The translations under genes were made by a program, and so were the position numbers. 45,724 bases of DNA from an uncultured Eubacteriales bacterium (lineage in GTDB: Bacteria > Bacillota > Clostridia > UBA1381 > UBA9506), in contig CASGBM010000002.1 in NCBI GenBank assembly GCA_949299615.1, forward strand, positions 1 to 45,724, read 5' to 3'. Positions 16,447 to 24,703 of the stretch are shown piece by piece; positions within the stretch are counted from its first letter, which is position 1, and every line of letters starts with the position of its first letter. The notes under the pieces are model-generated. The model saw only the letters and a program-made list of their open reading frames with translations, was not told where the DNA came from and searched no databases.

Positions 16447-17428
16447 TCTTGCCGCCTCCTTTTGCCACTGTGCCAAACGTTTTCGGCCGGCAGTATTTAT
16501 CAATCAGCGGCGTTGCAATATTCATCAGCAAAATCGCGTAGGAAACGCCTTCCGGATAGCCGCCGAATTTTCGTATAATAAACGTAATCACCCCACAGCC
16601 GATTCCCATAATGACCTGACCCTTTGCCGTCATCGGCGAGGTCACGTAATCTGTCGCCATGAAAATCGCACCTAAAAACAAGCCGCCGCCCAAGAGGTTA
16701 TAGAGCATGCTGTCAAACGCGCTCAAATCCCCGGACGAGAACAAAAAGGTCAGCACTGCTACCGTGCCGATAAAGCAAAGCGGGATCCGCGGGCTGATCA
16801 CCTTGCGGATGACGAGGTAAATTCCGCCCAAAAGCAGCGCAAGCGCCGAGGTTTCCCCCATGCAACCGCCGATGTTTCCCAAAAACATATCCAGAAGGGA
16901 AGGAAACTCCCCCTCCGCCGTTCCTTTTAAAATCGCGAGCGGCGTTGCGCTGCTGACCAAATCCGGTGCAACCGTAAATCCTGTGGTAAACGGAAGCACC
17001 CAGCGCGTCATCAAAACCGGCCAGGAGGCGAGCAAAAACGCCCTGCCAGCCAGGGCAGGATTGACAAAATTATGCCCCGTTCCGCCGAACAATTGCTTTG
17101 CAATGATGATTGCCACAAACGAACCAACTACCATCATCCACCACGGCGCTGTGACCGGCACGTTCATTGCCAAAAGCACGCCTGTCACCACAGCGGTCCC
17201 ATCGGATATGGTCACCGGCTTTTTCGTTATTTTCTGCCACAAAAACTCAAACCCCACGCACGAAAGCACCGTGACCGCCACCAAAAACAGCGCGCGGAAG
17301 CCAAAATAAACCACGCCGCACAAAAGCGCCGGCACAAGCGCAATCAGCACATCGCGCATAATGACCGAGGTTGTCTCTTTCGACCGGATATGCGGCGACG
17401 AGGATACCACCAATAATTGATCAGCCAT
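16433..17428 (-). CDS. rnfD: Rnf complex membrane flavoprotein RnfD
   Basis: 331 residues with about nine membrane segments. The FMN attachment threonine is Thr162 in SSATPLA. TDYVTSPMT near residue 255 and GGTGHNFVNPALAGRAF near 115 are standard RnfD/NqrB segments. It forms part of the ion-translocating core. It overlaps the rnfC stop by 8 bases. Confidence 0.95.
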   Translation of the reverse strand: MADQLLVVSSSPHIRSKETTSVIMRDVLIALVPALLCGVVYFGFRALFLVAVTVLSCVGFEFLWQKITKKPVTISDGTAVVTGVLLAMNVPVTAPWWMMVVGSFVAIIIAKQLFGGTGHNFVNPALAGRAFLLASWPVLMTRWVLPFTTGFTVAPDLVSSATPLAILKGTAEGEFPSLLDMFLGNIGGCMGETSALALLLGGIYLVIRKVISPRIPLCFIGTVAVLTFLFSSGDLSAFDSMLYNLLGGGLFLGAIFMATDYVTSPMTAKGQVIMGIGCGVITFIIRKFGGYPEGVSYAILLMNIATPLIDKYCRPKTFGTVAKGGGKNAEK

Positions 17429-18764
17429 TTTTGTTCCCCCTTGCCCTCTCTTTTGCTCTTTTAATCTGGAGCTGTTGTTTGCCCCAACGAATCGACTGTA
17501 CCAAGTGCCTCTGCGCCGGGCAGGTATACGAACAGCTGCCGCATTCGATACAATCCATCAAGTGATATTTTTCACACTGCTCCAAATTTTTGCGGATAGA
17601 ATGTGCGCTCAGCATCGCCGGAATCAAATTCATCGGGCAAACCTCCACGCACTTCCCGCACCGGATACAGTTCGACGTCGAACGGATCGAAACTTCACTT
17701 TCCGTAAACGCCAAAATCCCGGACGTCCCTTTTACCACCGGCACATCCAGCGAATATCCGCTAATTCCCATCATGGGACCGCCCATCACAATTTTTTTCG
17801 GTTCCTCGGTAAATCCGCCCGCCTGCTCGATGACATAACGAAACGGCGTACCGATCCGCACCCGAAAGTTAGCCGGATGTTTTACCGCGCCGCCGGCAAC
17901 GGTGACCACCCGCCGCATGAGCGGCAGACCAAGGCGCACAGCGCGGGAAATTTCCACCGCCGTATCCACGTTAATCACCACACAGCCCACATCCATCGGC
18001 AGTCCGCCGGAAGGTACCTCGCGCCCGGTTACCGCACGGATCAGCTGTTTTTCCGCCCCCTGCGGATATTTTTTCGCAAGCGTAAGCACGTGGATTCCTT
18101 TTGCCTTTTCTGCGGCAGATGATATGGCAGAAATGGCGTCCGGTTTGTTTTCTTCAATCCCGATATATGCCTCATTAAGAGAAAAAATCTTCATCACTGC
18201 GCGCAGTCCGAAAATGACGTCTTCCGGCTGTTCGAGCATCACCCGGTGGTCTGATGTTAAATACGGCTCGCACTCAGCGCCGTTTACAATGATATATGTA
18301 ATCTTTTTCTCCGGCGGCGGCGAAAGCTTGACATGCGTCGGAAACCCTGCGCCCCCCATGCCGACAATACCGGCTTCGCGCACAAGCCCGACCAGTTCTT
18401 TCGGCGCTAGTTCCTCCAGTGTCTTCGTGTTCAGCGGCTCCTCCGGCGTATCTTTGCCGTCGTTTTCAATGACAATCGTCGGCATTTTTAAACCAGTCGG
18501 ATACAGATAAAGCCCAATGTCTTTTACCGTTCCCGAAACACTCGCATGCAGCGGCACGCTCATGTATGCGTCGCTGTCGGCAATTTTTTGCCCCATTTTG
18601 ACGGTATCGCCAACCGATACCAAAGAAGAAAGCGGCGCGCCGATGTGCTGCTGCATCGGAAAATACAGCGTATCCGGCGGCGCAAGCTCCCGGATGGGGA
18701 TTTGATTGGTGGCGGATTTGCTATCGTTTGGGTGGATTCCGCCCTTAAAGGTCAATTTTTGCAT
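17421..18764 (-). CDS. rnfC: Rnf complex NADH-binding subunit RnfC
   Basis: 447 residues. The order is an N-terminal barrel-like domain, an NADH/FMN-binding region (GMGGAGFPTHVK near residue 137; NGAECEPYLT), a SLBB segment, and two [4Fe-4S] motifs CIRCGKCVEVCP and CIECGSCSYTCP near 370-415. RnfC exchanges electrons with NAD+/NADH. It is the first gene of the operon. AAAGGA precedes the ATG. The 5' leader holds a Rex-type operator at 18797-18814 and a terminator-like hairpin at 18821-18850. Confidence 0.95.
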   Translation of the reverse strand: MQKLTFKGGIHPNDSKSATNQIPIRELAPPDTLYFPMQQHIGAPLSSLVSVGDTVKMGQKIADSDAYMSVPLHASVSGTVKDIGLYLYPTGLKMPTIVIENDGKDTPEEPLNTKTLEELAPKELVGLVREAGIVGMGGAGFPTHVKLSPPPEKKITYIIVNGAECEPYLTSDHRVMLEQPEDVIFGLRAVMKIFSLNEAYIGIEENKPDAISAISSAAEKAKGIHVLTLAKKYPQGAEKQLIRAVTGREVPSGGLPMDVGCVVINVDTAVEISRAVRLGLPLMRRVVTVAGGAVKHPANFRVRIGTPFRYVIEQAGGFTEEPKKIVMGGPMMGISGYSLDVPVVKGTSGILAFTESEVSIRSTSNCIRCGKCVEVCPMNLIPAMLSAHSIRKNLEQCEKYHLMDCIECGSCSYTCPAQRHLVQSIRWGKQQLQIKRAKERARGNKNG

Positions 18765-18796
18765 AAAAACCGTCCTTTCAGCCTGAAATATCCAAA

Positions 18797-18814
18797 TTGT
18801 GAATCATTTCACAT
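18797..18814 (-). promoter_or_regulatory. Rex-type operator in the rnf leader
   Basis: TTGTGAATCATTTCACAT on the plus strand holds both half-sites TGTGAA and TTCACA with a 4-base spacer, the classical Rex pattern (TTGTGAA-N4-TTCACAA). It lies 33 bases before the rnfC ATG. Confidence 0.65.
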
Positions 18815-18820
18815 TCTCTC

Positions 18821-18850
18821 AAAAAGACAAAAACGGCGCCGAAGCACCGT
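18821..18850 (-). terminator. Terminator-like hairpin inside the rnf leader
   Basis: On the minus strand ACGGTGC, loop TTCG, GCGCCGT, then TTTTTGTCTTTTT. It sits between the predicted promoter (18922-18950) and rnfC, so it could attenuate rnf transcription. The upstream methyltransferase gene already has its own terminator. Confidence 0.65.
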
Positions 18851-18921
18851 AATCATCCTCATTTTTCCGGCAGGACCGCCGCGTTGTCTTAAAAAGATAG
18901 GCGGTTGCCGAAACCATTCTT

Positions 18922-18950
18922 ATTATAATACAAAACTTTCTGTTTGGCAA
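18922..18950 (-). promoter_or_regulatory. Sigma-A promoter of the rnf operon
   Basis: On the minus strand TTGCCA (18945-18950), exactly 17 bases, TATAAT (18922-18927). It predicts a leader of about 150 bases. Confidence 0.75.
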
Positions 18951-19067
18951 TCCTTTTTCAAAACACAGCGGTTTTCGTGTTTTGTTTACGTGTACAAGCT
19001 TCATTTTTATTGTATGCTGCGAAAGGGAAAACATTCCATTCTCTTTGCGTTCCGTATTTTTATATGC

Positions 19068-19106
19068 AAAAATCAAAACGCCCGGCGCTATATCGTCAGG
19101 CGTTTT
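19068..19106 (-). terminator. Terminator of the UroD-family methyltransferase gene
   Basis: On the minus strand AAAACGCC, a 16-base loop and GGCGTTTT, followed by GATTTTTGC. Confidence 0.7.
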
Positions 19107-19127
19107 CTCTCTGCTGAAAAACAAGTT

Positions 19128-20147
19128 TTACTCGTGCGTATGATAATATTCCTCTACCGCGGCAAAAAATGCGTCAATATTCGTCCACGGCGAAAGCGGC
19201 GGAACATCGCAGCCGGTAGAGATGATAAAATTCGGGTATTTGCAGCATTTTTCCATGATGCCGAGCGTTGCCGCCCGAACCGATTCCGGCGTACCGTTTC
19301 TGATTTCTGCCGCTGGGTCAACGTTGCCCATGGCAATGATCCCTTCCGGAATATGGGTCATCATTTCTGCCATATCAATTGCGTTTCCAAAATGATAAGC
19401 GGAGGAACCAGTAGAAAGGATGGAGTCAATCATCCGAATCGTTCCGTCTCCGCAGTTGTGATAAATGACAATAAAATCATCGCTCTTGACCGCGTCAACG
19501 ATGCGTTTTACATACGGGCTGGAAAACTCTTCTGCCAGGTCCGGAGAAAGAAGGCCGGTGAGCGGCTCTGCCATCACGATACCGTGCGCGCCGACCGCTT
19601 TATACGCACGAATATAATCAATTAAAAATGCCGTCGTCTTGTCCATAATGGTATGTACCATTTCCGGTTCTTCATAGCAGTAAATCATCGCTTCTGTAAC
19701 GTCCATGAGCCTGCCCGCCAGGGAAAACGGACCGATCACTCCGGCAAAAACCGGACGGTCGGTAATCCTTTTTACCGCTTTTTCAATCGCTTCAATATAA
19801 ATTCCCGTGCGCCCTGCGCCCACTTTGGGAATTTCGAGCGCCTGTGCGCTTTCCAAATCGGAAACCACGCTGCCAACCACTGTCGGCACTTCATCATCAG
19901 AGACACGGATTTCAGATCCGAAGCATTCCGCCTCTACCGAAAGGTCCATCAAGCTGACGGACGCCGCTGATTTTGTGCGGTCGGCGACCGCTTTCATCCC
20001 GGTAGCCTGGGTGTCGCTGTTTGAGATTAAATCTTTTACGCTGATTCCCAGCAGCTGGATACTCGGAAAAGACAGCACCGGCATAGAAAGTTTGCGTTTT
20101 GCCTCCAGCTGCTCCGTGAGCCACTGTTTCATATTACGGTCTGACAT
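19128..20147 (-). CDS. Uroporphyrinogen-decarboxylase-family (corrinoid-type) methyltransferase
   Basis: 339 residues with the UroD TIM-barrel fold (GPFSLAGRLMDV near residue 150, GIVMAEPLTGLLSP near 205). Zinc-ligand-like residues H-x-C at YHNCGDG (near 240) and a later Cys in STGCDVPP (near 310) are those of the MtaA/MtbA-type methylcobamide methyltransferases, not of true haem-pathway UroD. It probably moves a methyl group between a corrinoid protein and a thiol or folate acceptor. No corrinoid protein or partner methyltransferase is adjacent, so the substrate is unknown. GGAGGAA precedes the ATG. It has a long upstream region and its own terminator. Confidence 0.75.
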   Translation of the reverse strand: MSDRNMKQWLTEQLEAKRKLSMPVLSFPSIQLLGISVKDLISNSDTQATGMKAVADRTKSAASVSLMDLSVEAECFGSEIRVSDDEVPTVVGSVVSDLESAQALEIPKVGAGRTGIYIEAIEKAVKRITDRPVFAGVIGPFSLAGRLMDVTEAMIYCYEEPEMVHTIMDKTTAFLIDYIRAYKAVGAHGIVMAEPLTGLLSPDLAEEFSSPYVKRIVDAVKSDDFIVIYHNCGDGTIRMIDSILSTGSSAYHFGNAIDMAEMMTHIPEGIIAMGNVDPAAEIRNGTPESVRAATLGIMEKCCKYPNFIISTGCDVPPLSPWTNIDAFFAAVEEYYHTHE

Positions 20148-20293
20148 GATTCATTCCTCCATCATTCATCGTTTCCATTTCTTATCCTTCAGCAAGATCA
20201 AAGCATCCTTAAAAACGCCTAAGCGATGCATTTTTCTCCTGCTTTTTCTCTTAATTTCGATTGTATCATAGCAAAAAAAAAGAAGGTCGTATT

Positions 20294-20337
20294 GTAAATT
20301 TTTACGCTATTTCGGGGTGTTAATTGTAAAAATTTGC
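20294..20337. repeat. Imperfect inverted repeat upstream of the methyltransferase gene
   Basis: GTAAATTTTTAC (20294-20305) and GTAAAAATTTGC (20326-20337) are inverted copies (11 of 12 positions) around 20 bases, about 150 bases before the ATG at 20147. This could be an operator or leader stem-loop. The rest of 20148-20529 is non-coding, and I could not fix a promoter with confidence (TATGAT/TACAAT-like hexamers near 20262-20272). Confidence 0.35.
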
Positions 20338-20474
20338 GATCGGCTCTTCTTATCTTAGAATATTCATATTTGTCTTAGAATTTATATCCTCACAAAAGCT
20401 TTCCGCCTCATTTTGCGCTTTGCGCTGGCCCTCTTTTTCCAAAAAACCTCCGGCTTTTGCGGATAACATCAGAA

Positions 20475-20530
20475 TGCACCCCGCGAGGCGGGACGTACCC
20501 CGCCGGGCAGGCCCACGGGGCGCCGTCTGC
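20475..20530. repeat. GC-rich structured segment after the GNAT gene
   Basis: Several short GC stems overlap here (for example GGCGGG-6 bases-CCCGCC at 20487-20504) in an otherwise AT-richer gap, ending at the GNAT stop codon. It may be the transcript end of that gene or a copy of a small GC-rich intergenic repeat. It has no good T-run. Confidence 0.35.
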
Positions 20531-21021
20531 TATAAAACGTGGTAATGCGGGATAATGTCCTCATAGTTTCCGTCTTTTTTCAAAAACCCGTCTGGTATTA
20601 CGCCCAGCTGCACAAACCCAAGCTTTTGATACAGAGCAAGCGCCGGCGCGTTGCTTTTTACCACCGCGTTAAACTGTAAGATCCGAAACCCCAGCCGTTT
20701 GCCCTGTTCCATTGAATGTCTCACCAGCATTTCGCCGACATGCTGTCCGCGAAGCCCTGCCTTTACCGCATAGCTTGCGTTACAGATATGCCCGCAGCGC
20801 CCGACATTGTTTGGGTGGAGGATATAGAGTCCCACAAGCTCTCCTGTTTCACAGTTTGCGGCAACACCGGTGTATGACTGGCTGTTAAAAAATTCCTTGC
20901 CTGTTCTTTCATCCAACGGCTCCATTTGAGGAAAAGCGGCTCCTTCGGCGACAACCTCGTTCCAGATCCGGTTTGCCTGTAAAATGTCTTTTTCTTCAAA
21001 CGGCCTAATCTGAATTTCCAT
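20530..21021 (-). CDS. GNAT-family N-acetyltransferase
   Basis: 163 residues from the ATG at 21021, which has AAGGAG 8 bases upstream. The acetyl-CoA-binding loop reads GLRGQHVGEMLVRHSMEQGKRLG (shown in part: R-G-Q-H-V-G near residue 95). The C-terminal strand-helix with ALALYQKLGFVQLGVIPDGF matches the L-amino-acid or phosphinothricin-type acetyltransferase subgroup. The substrate cannot be read from sequence. It is monocistronic, with a promoter at 21074-21102. Confidence 0.85.
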   Translation of the reverse strand: MEIQIRPFEEKDILQANRIWNEVVAEGAAFPQMEPLDERTGKEFFNSQSYTGVAANCETGELVGLYILHPNNVGRCGHICNASYAVKAGLRGQHVGEMLVRHSMEQGKRLGFRILQFNAVVKSNAPALALYQKLGFVQLGVIPDGFLKKDGNYEDIIPHYHVL

Positions 21022-21073
21022 CCTCATTTCTCCTTTTTCCCTGTGATATGGCACCTCGGTTCCTTATGTCTTT

Positions 21074-21102
21074 ATTATAGTACAAAACTTAAAATTTCGC
21101 AA
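21074..21102 (-). promoter_or_regulatory. Promoter of the GNAT gene
   Basis: On the minus strand TTGCGA (21097-21102), 17 bases, TATAAT (21074-21079). Confidence 0.7.
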
Positions 21103-21211
21103 ATAGGATAAAATATAAAATTTTTTGACAATATCTGTGCTCTTTCGCGCCTGTTTTTACAGTAAAGTCGAGTTTTGTCGACCGATTTCCGGTCCATTTT
21201 CCAATGTTTCA

Positions 21212-21240
21212 TTGAATTTGACAAAAGCTTGTGGTACAAT
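21212..21240 (+). promoter_or_regulatory. Promoter of the HAD hydrolase gene
   Basis: TTGAAT (21212-21217), 17 bases, TACAAT (21235-21240), giving a leader of about 15 bases. A TTGACA at 21218 is too close to the -10 to be the -35. Confidence 0.6.
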
Positions 21241-21261
21241 AAAGGGGAAATGAGGGATTGG

Positions 21262-21945
21262 ATGAAAAAATATATTTTTTTTGATCTGGGCGGAACCCTG
21301 ATCGCCTCACGCAAAAGTATGGATCACGCGCTGCTTTATGCCTTTCATAAATTACACCTAAACGCGCAGATTCCTAAAAACACCGCCTCATACCTCGGTC
21401 CGCCGCCGATGGATTCGCTGATAGATTTTTGGGGATTTGACCGCCAAACCGCAAAACAAGTTCTGGATGCAGGCGTGGAATATTATCAGGAAAAAGGGCT
21501 TTATGAAAGCCATTTGTATGAGGGTGTACGGTTTATGCTAAAACGTTTGAGCGAAGAAGGGATCCATCTGTTCGCGGTTTCCTCACAAATGCAGCCGATG
21601 GTGGAAAAAAAATTAGAATATTTTCAAATAATATCTTATTTTACGGACATTGGCGGGGCAAACTGCGACGGGACGCAAAGCAGCAAAGAAGACATCATCC
21701 GAACGCTAATGTGCCGCCGCGGCTTGGCGCAAAAAAACGCCGCTGATTTTTTAGTGGTTGGAGACCGGTGGCAGGATGCGATGGCCGCTGATATTTTTTC
21801 CTTTGATTTTGTTGCGGCGCGGTATGGTTATGCCGAGCCGGGCGAGTTCCGGTCGGTCGACGCCTGCCGGGTTGCAGAAACTGCCGAAGATCTGCAAAAG
21901 ATTTTGTTTGGCTGCTGCGGCATTTTAGAAAAAGCAAACGCCTAG
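21262..21945 (+). CDS. HAD-family hydrolase
   Basis: 227 residues from the ATG at 21262 (GAGGGA upstream, promoter just before). Motif I is FFDLGGTL at the N terminus, motif II VSSQM near residue 113, and motif IV VVGDRWQDAMAAD near 170. The helical cap between residues 15 and 85 marks a subfamily I phosphatase such as a phosphoglycolate phosphatase. Motif I has D-L-G rather than D-x-D: the nucleophile Asp is present but the acid/base Asp is Gly, as in some sugar-phosphate phosphatases. The substrate is unknown. Confidence 0.8.
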   Translation: MKKYIFFDLGGTLIASRKSMDHALLYAFHKLHLNAQIPKNTASYLGPPPMDSLIDFWGFDRQTAKQVLDAGVEYYQEKGLYESHLYEGVRFMLKRLSEEGIHLFAVSSQMQPMVEKKLEYFQIISYFTDIGGANCDGTQSSKEDIIRTLMCRRGLAQKNAADFLVVGDRWQDAMAADIFSFDFVAARYGYAEPGEFRSVDACRVAETAEDLQKILFGCCGILEKANA

Positions 21946-21972
21946 CGCCGCGCATAAAAACAGAAAACAAGC

Positions 21973-22018
21973 AAAAACACCGCCCCCGCCGGGCAATTCC
22001 GGCGAGGGCGGTGTTTTT
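21973..22018. terminator. Strong bidirectional terminator
   Basis: AAAAACACCGCCC-C-CGCCGG and CCGGCG-A-GGGCGGTGTTTTT around a 6-base loop. It ends both the HAD gene (plus) and the hydrogenase operon (minus). Confidence 0.9.
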
Positions 22019-22046
22019 CCTGTGGTCCTTTTTTTGGGAAATCCGG

Positions 22047-23495
22047 TTATTTATCGATAATATGCAGCACGCTGATGGTATCTTTAATCTTCTTTTCCTT
22101 CGCCAGCATACCATATTGATCTACCAGGCTCTTGTCCTTGGGCTCATGCGTAAGGCACGCTGCGCCGCCGATGCAGCCGCCGACACAAGCCATTCCTTCA
22201 ATAAAGTTTTCTTTGAGTACGCCTTTTTTCTCTTTTAAAAGAGCAATCCGGCACTGCTCAATCCCGTCGCAGACCGCCGCATGCAAACGGAATTGCTCCT
22301 CGGTGATCCCGTGTTCGGAAAGCGCCTGCGCTACAGCATCGGACAAACCGCCGCTGCGAGCAAAAATCCGTCCGAAATAGGATGCGTTGTCTAAAATGTC
22401 TTCCTCCAGCTCAGACAGCTCAATATCGCGGCTGTCGATCATCGCTTGCAGTTCTTCAAACGTCAGGACGCAGTCCATAATCCCGGCAAGCTCTTCTTTT
22501 TGATATTCCATTTTCTTTGCCGTACAGGGCCCGATAAAGATCGTTTTGCAGTCTGGGTGCGACGCTTTGATATATTTCGCAATTTCCATCATCGGAGATA
22601 TGTTGTGCGAAACGATCGGTTTGAGTTCCGGAAAACTTTTTTCTATGTACGATACAAAAGCCGGGCAGCAAGAGCTGGTCAGCTTTCCTTTTTCTGCCAG
22701 TTCCGCCGCTTCTTTATACGCAACCATATCGGCGCCGAGCGCCGCTTCTACAACGCTGTAAAAACCAAGTTTTTTCAGCCCGGTGACAACCTGTCCGATT
22801 TTGGCATAGGAAAACTGTGCGCTGATGGACGGGGCGATAATGGCATAGACCTGATATTTGCTGTTATTTTCGGATTCTTTTAAAATTCGGATGGCGTCTG
22901 TGATAAACGACTTATCTACGATAGCGCCAAACGGGCATTGATAGACGCAGGCGCCGCAGGAAATACAGATTTCGTTATCAATTTTCGCCTTTTTATTTTC
23001 ATCCATATGGATCGCGTTGATTTTGCAGGCATTTTCACAGGGGCGCACCGAGTGCTTAATGGCAGAAAACGGGCAGACAGATGCGCATTTGCCGCATTCA
23101 ATGCACTTATCATAATCAATCTGCGCCTTTTGGTTTACAATGGTAATCGCGCCGACGGGGCAATTATTCTCACAGCGGTGTGCAATACAGCCGCGGCAGG
23201 AATCGCCGACGGAGTAGCTTTGTACCGGACATTCGTCGCAGGCAATGGAAAGCGTTTCGATCACGTTCGGGTTATTTTTATTGCCGCCGAGCGCCAGTTC
23301 AATGCGCTCTTCCACAATGGCGCGTTCTTTATAGATACAGCAGCGCATAGTAGCTTCGGGTCCTTCTACAATTTTCTGCGGAATTTCATAGTGGCAGCGC
23401 TCTAGCTTATCTTCAAAAGCGTATCGCGCAACTTCTTTCAGCACTTTATACTTTAAAAGCTGCACATCCGTATCAAAAATGCGTGTTTTTTTCAT
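22047..23495 (-). CDS. [FeFe]-hydrogenase, multi-cluster monomer (group B-like)
   Basis: 482 residues. A Cys-rich N-terminal half binds several [4Fe-4S] clusters (CDEC near 86, CRGC-x4-C-x3-CP near 100-112, CIECGKCASVCP at 131, CENAC at 153, CISCGACVYQCP at 177). The H-cluster domain follows, with L1 SCCPAF (275-280), L2 PCTAKKME (323-330) and L3 MACVGGCIGGAA (435-446). The L1 Phe replaces the usual Trp, and L3 has GGAA where group A has GGGG, so group B is more likely. There is no [2Fe-2S] N-terminal domain. It probably oxidises ferredoxin to make H2. It is the last gene of the operon, 38 bases after the phosphatase. Confidence 0.85.
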   Translation of the reverse strand: MKKTRIFDTDVQLLKYKVLKEVARYAFEDKLERCHYEIPQKIVEGPEATMRCCIYKERAIVEERIELALGGNKNNPNVIETLSIACDECPVQSYSVGDSCRGCIAHRCENNCPVGAITIVNQKAQIDYDKCIECGKCASVCPFSAIKHSVRPCENACKINAIHMDENKKAKIDNEICISCGACVYQCPFGAIVDKSFITDAIRILKESENNSKYQVYAIIAPSISAQFSYAKIGQVVTGLKKLGFYSVVEAALGADMVAYKEAAELAEKGKLTSSCCPAFVSYIEKSFPELKPIVSHNISPMMEIAKYIKASHPDCKTIFIGPCTAKKMEYQKEELAGIMDCVLTFEELQAMIDSRDIELSELEEDILDNASYFGRIFARSGGLSDAVAQALSEHGITEEQFRLHAAVCDGIEQCRIALLKEKKGVLKENFIEGMACVGGCIGGAACLTHEPKDKSLVDQYGMLAKEKKIKDTISVLHIIDK

Positions 23496-23533
23496 GATTT
23501 CTCCATTCCTTTATTCATATTTCCATTCTCTCT

Positions 23534-24703
23534 TTAAAAATACATTACTTTCACATGTTTACCCATTTCCTCCAGCCGTTTGGTCAGCTCTTCAATCAGT
23601 TTCAGCTTCAGGCTGAAGCTAAGGGGCAGGCTGGGGTTTTGGTGCGCGGCGTTTTTTGCACGTCCCACAAAAAAATTGATGTCCGTTGCCTCTTCAAACA
23701 GCATCTGGGCTATCAGCGACGCGCCGTCGTGCTTATCGCGAAACTGCGTGTAAAAATCTGTGTTATTGGAAAAACTTTCGGCGATTTCCAGTACTTTTCC
23801 CAAAGTCAGCACGCCTTCTGTCACCAGGTCAATCCCCTCAATGTGGGCAATCGGCGGAATAGAAGGGTCCTCATAATTAATTTCCGTTTTAATCGGTTTG
23901 TTAAGGTATCGGCTGATGATATTCGACGTGGTGCCGCCGCAGACAATCCGCTTGCCTTCTTTGGAAAAATAAAGCTGCATCACTTTTTCATCATCTTCCG
24001 GGTTTACCGGCGGCCCGATGATCAGATTTACCAGCTGGCGCTCGCGGATACGCAGCGCGGCAATGGTGGTGTCATCGCCCGGCTTTTCCATGTACAAATC
24101 CTTGCAGGCTTCCCCAATCCGGCTTGCCATTGTCTGCGCAGACATGTCCGGCCGAAAATTACCCTCGGCAAACTCCGTCACCTGGGGCAGCTGCCAGCCG
24201 TAATTGAGCGTACGCTCAATCCCGGCGTGAATCACACCGTCGCTCATCAGGATAAACATATCACCCAGCTCACAATGAATGTGCGACTCACAAATGGTCT
24301 TGCCGCAAATCGTTTTTTTCTCCATTTCATAAGGAAACGCATGGCCGCCGCGCAGCAAAATCACGCTGGGGTTGTCAAACTGCACAAGATAGGCTTCTCT
24401 GCCATGATGCACCTGCAAAATAGTAAAGGTTGAATAGGCAACACCGCGCACCTGGCAAACCGGCAGCGTTTCCGCAATCGTTTCCACACAATCTTCAATC
24501 GGCATTCCGCTTGCCATCATCGTCCCGATAATTTTTGATGTCAGCGTAGAAAGGATATTCGCTTTCACGCCGCTGCCTAAACCATCTGCCAAAACGATCG
24601 TAAAATCATCTTCATAGCTGATGGTTTCCACCTTGTCCCCGCACAGCTGCTCGCCGTATTTATTTAAGCTGACATATCCGCTTTCCACAAACATATTATT
24701 CAT
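23534..24703 (-). CDS. SpoIIE/PP2C-type serine phosphatase linked to a sensory hydrogenase
   Basis: 389 residues. The N-terminal 210 residues form a PP2C/SpoIIE phosphatase fold: metal-binding DGLGSG near residue 40, MSDGVIHAG near 155, and PGDDTTIAAL near 213. The C-terminal 160 residues (from NLIIGPPVNPEDDEK) form a second domain I cannot name, also containing CGGTTSNI. The ATG at 24703 overlaps the sensory hydrogenase gene by 8 bases, so the two are translationally coupled. This supports a pathway in which the hydrogenase-like sensor controls dephosphorylation of a partner. No cognate kinase or anti-sigma factor is encoded nearby. Confidence 0.85.
   Translation of the reverse strand: MNNMFVESGYVSLNKYGEQLCGDKVETISYEDDFTIVLADGLGSGVKANILSTLTSKIIGTMMASGMPIEDCVETIAETLPVCQVRGVAYSTFTILQVHHGREAYLVQFDNPSVILLRGGHAFPYEMEKKTICGKTICESHIHCELGDMFILMSDGVIHAGIERTLNYGWQLPQVTEFAEGNFRPDMSAQTMASRIGEACKDLYMEKPGDDTTIAALRIRERQLVNLIIGPPVNPEDDEKVMQLYFSKEGKRIVCGGTTSNIISRYLNKPIKTEINYEDPSIPPIAHIEGIDLVTEGVLTLGKVLEIAESFSNNTDFYTQFRDKHDGASLIAQMLFEEATDINFFVGRAKNAAHQNPSLPLSFSLKLKLIEELTKRLEEMGKHVKVMYF

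Noticed and set aside
18546-19625. A 359-codon plus-strand open frame across the rnfC/methyltransferase region
   Set aside because: It is antisense to two genes and to the rnf promoter; its basic, Arg/His-rich translation looks like reverse-strand noise.
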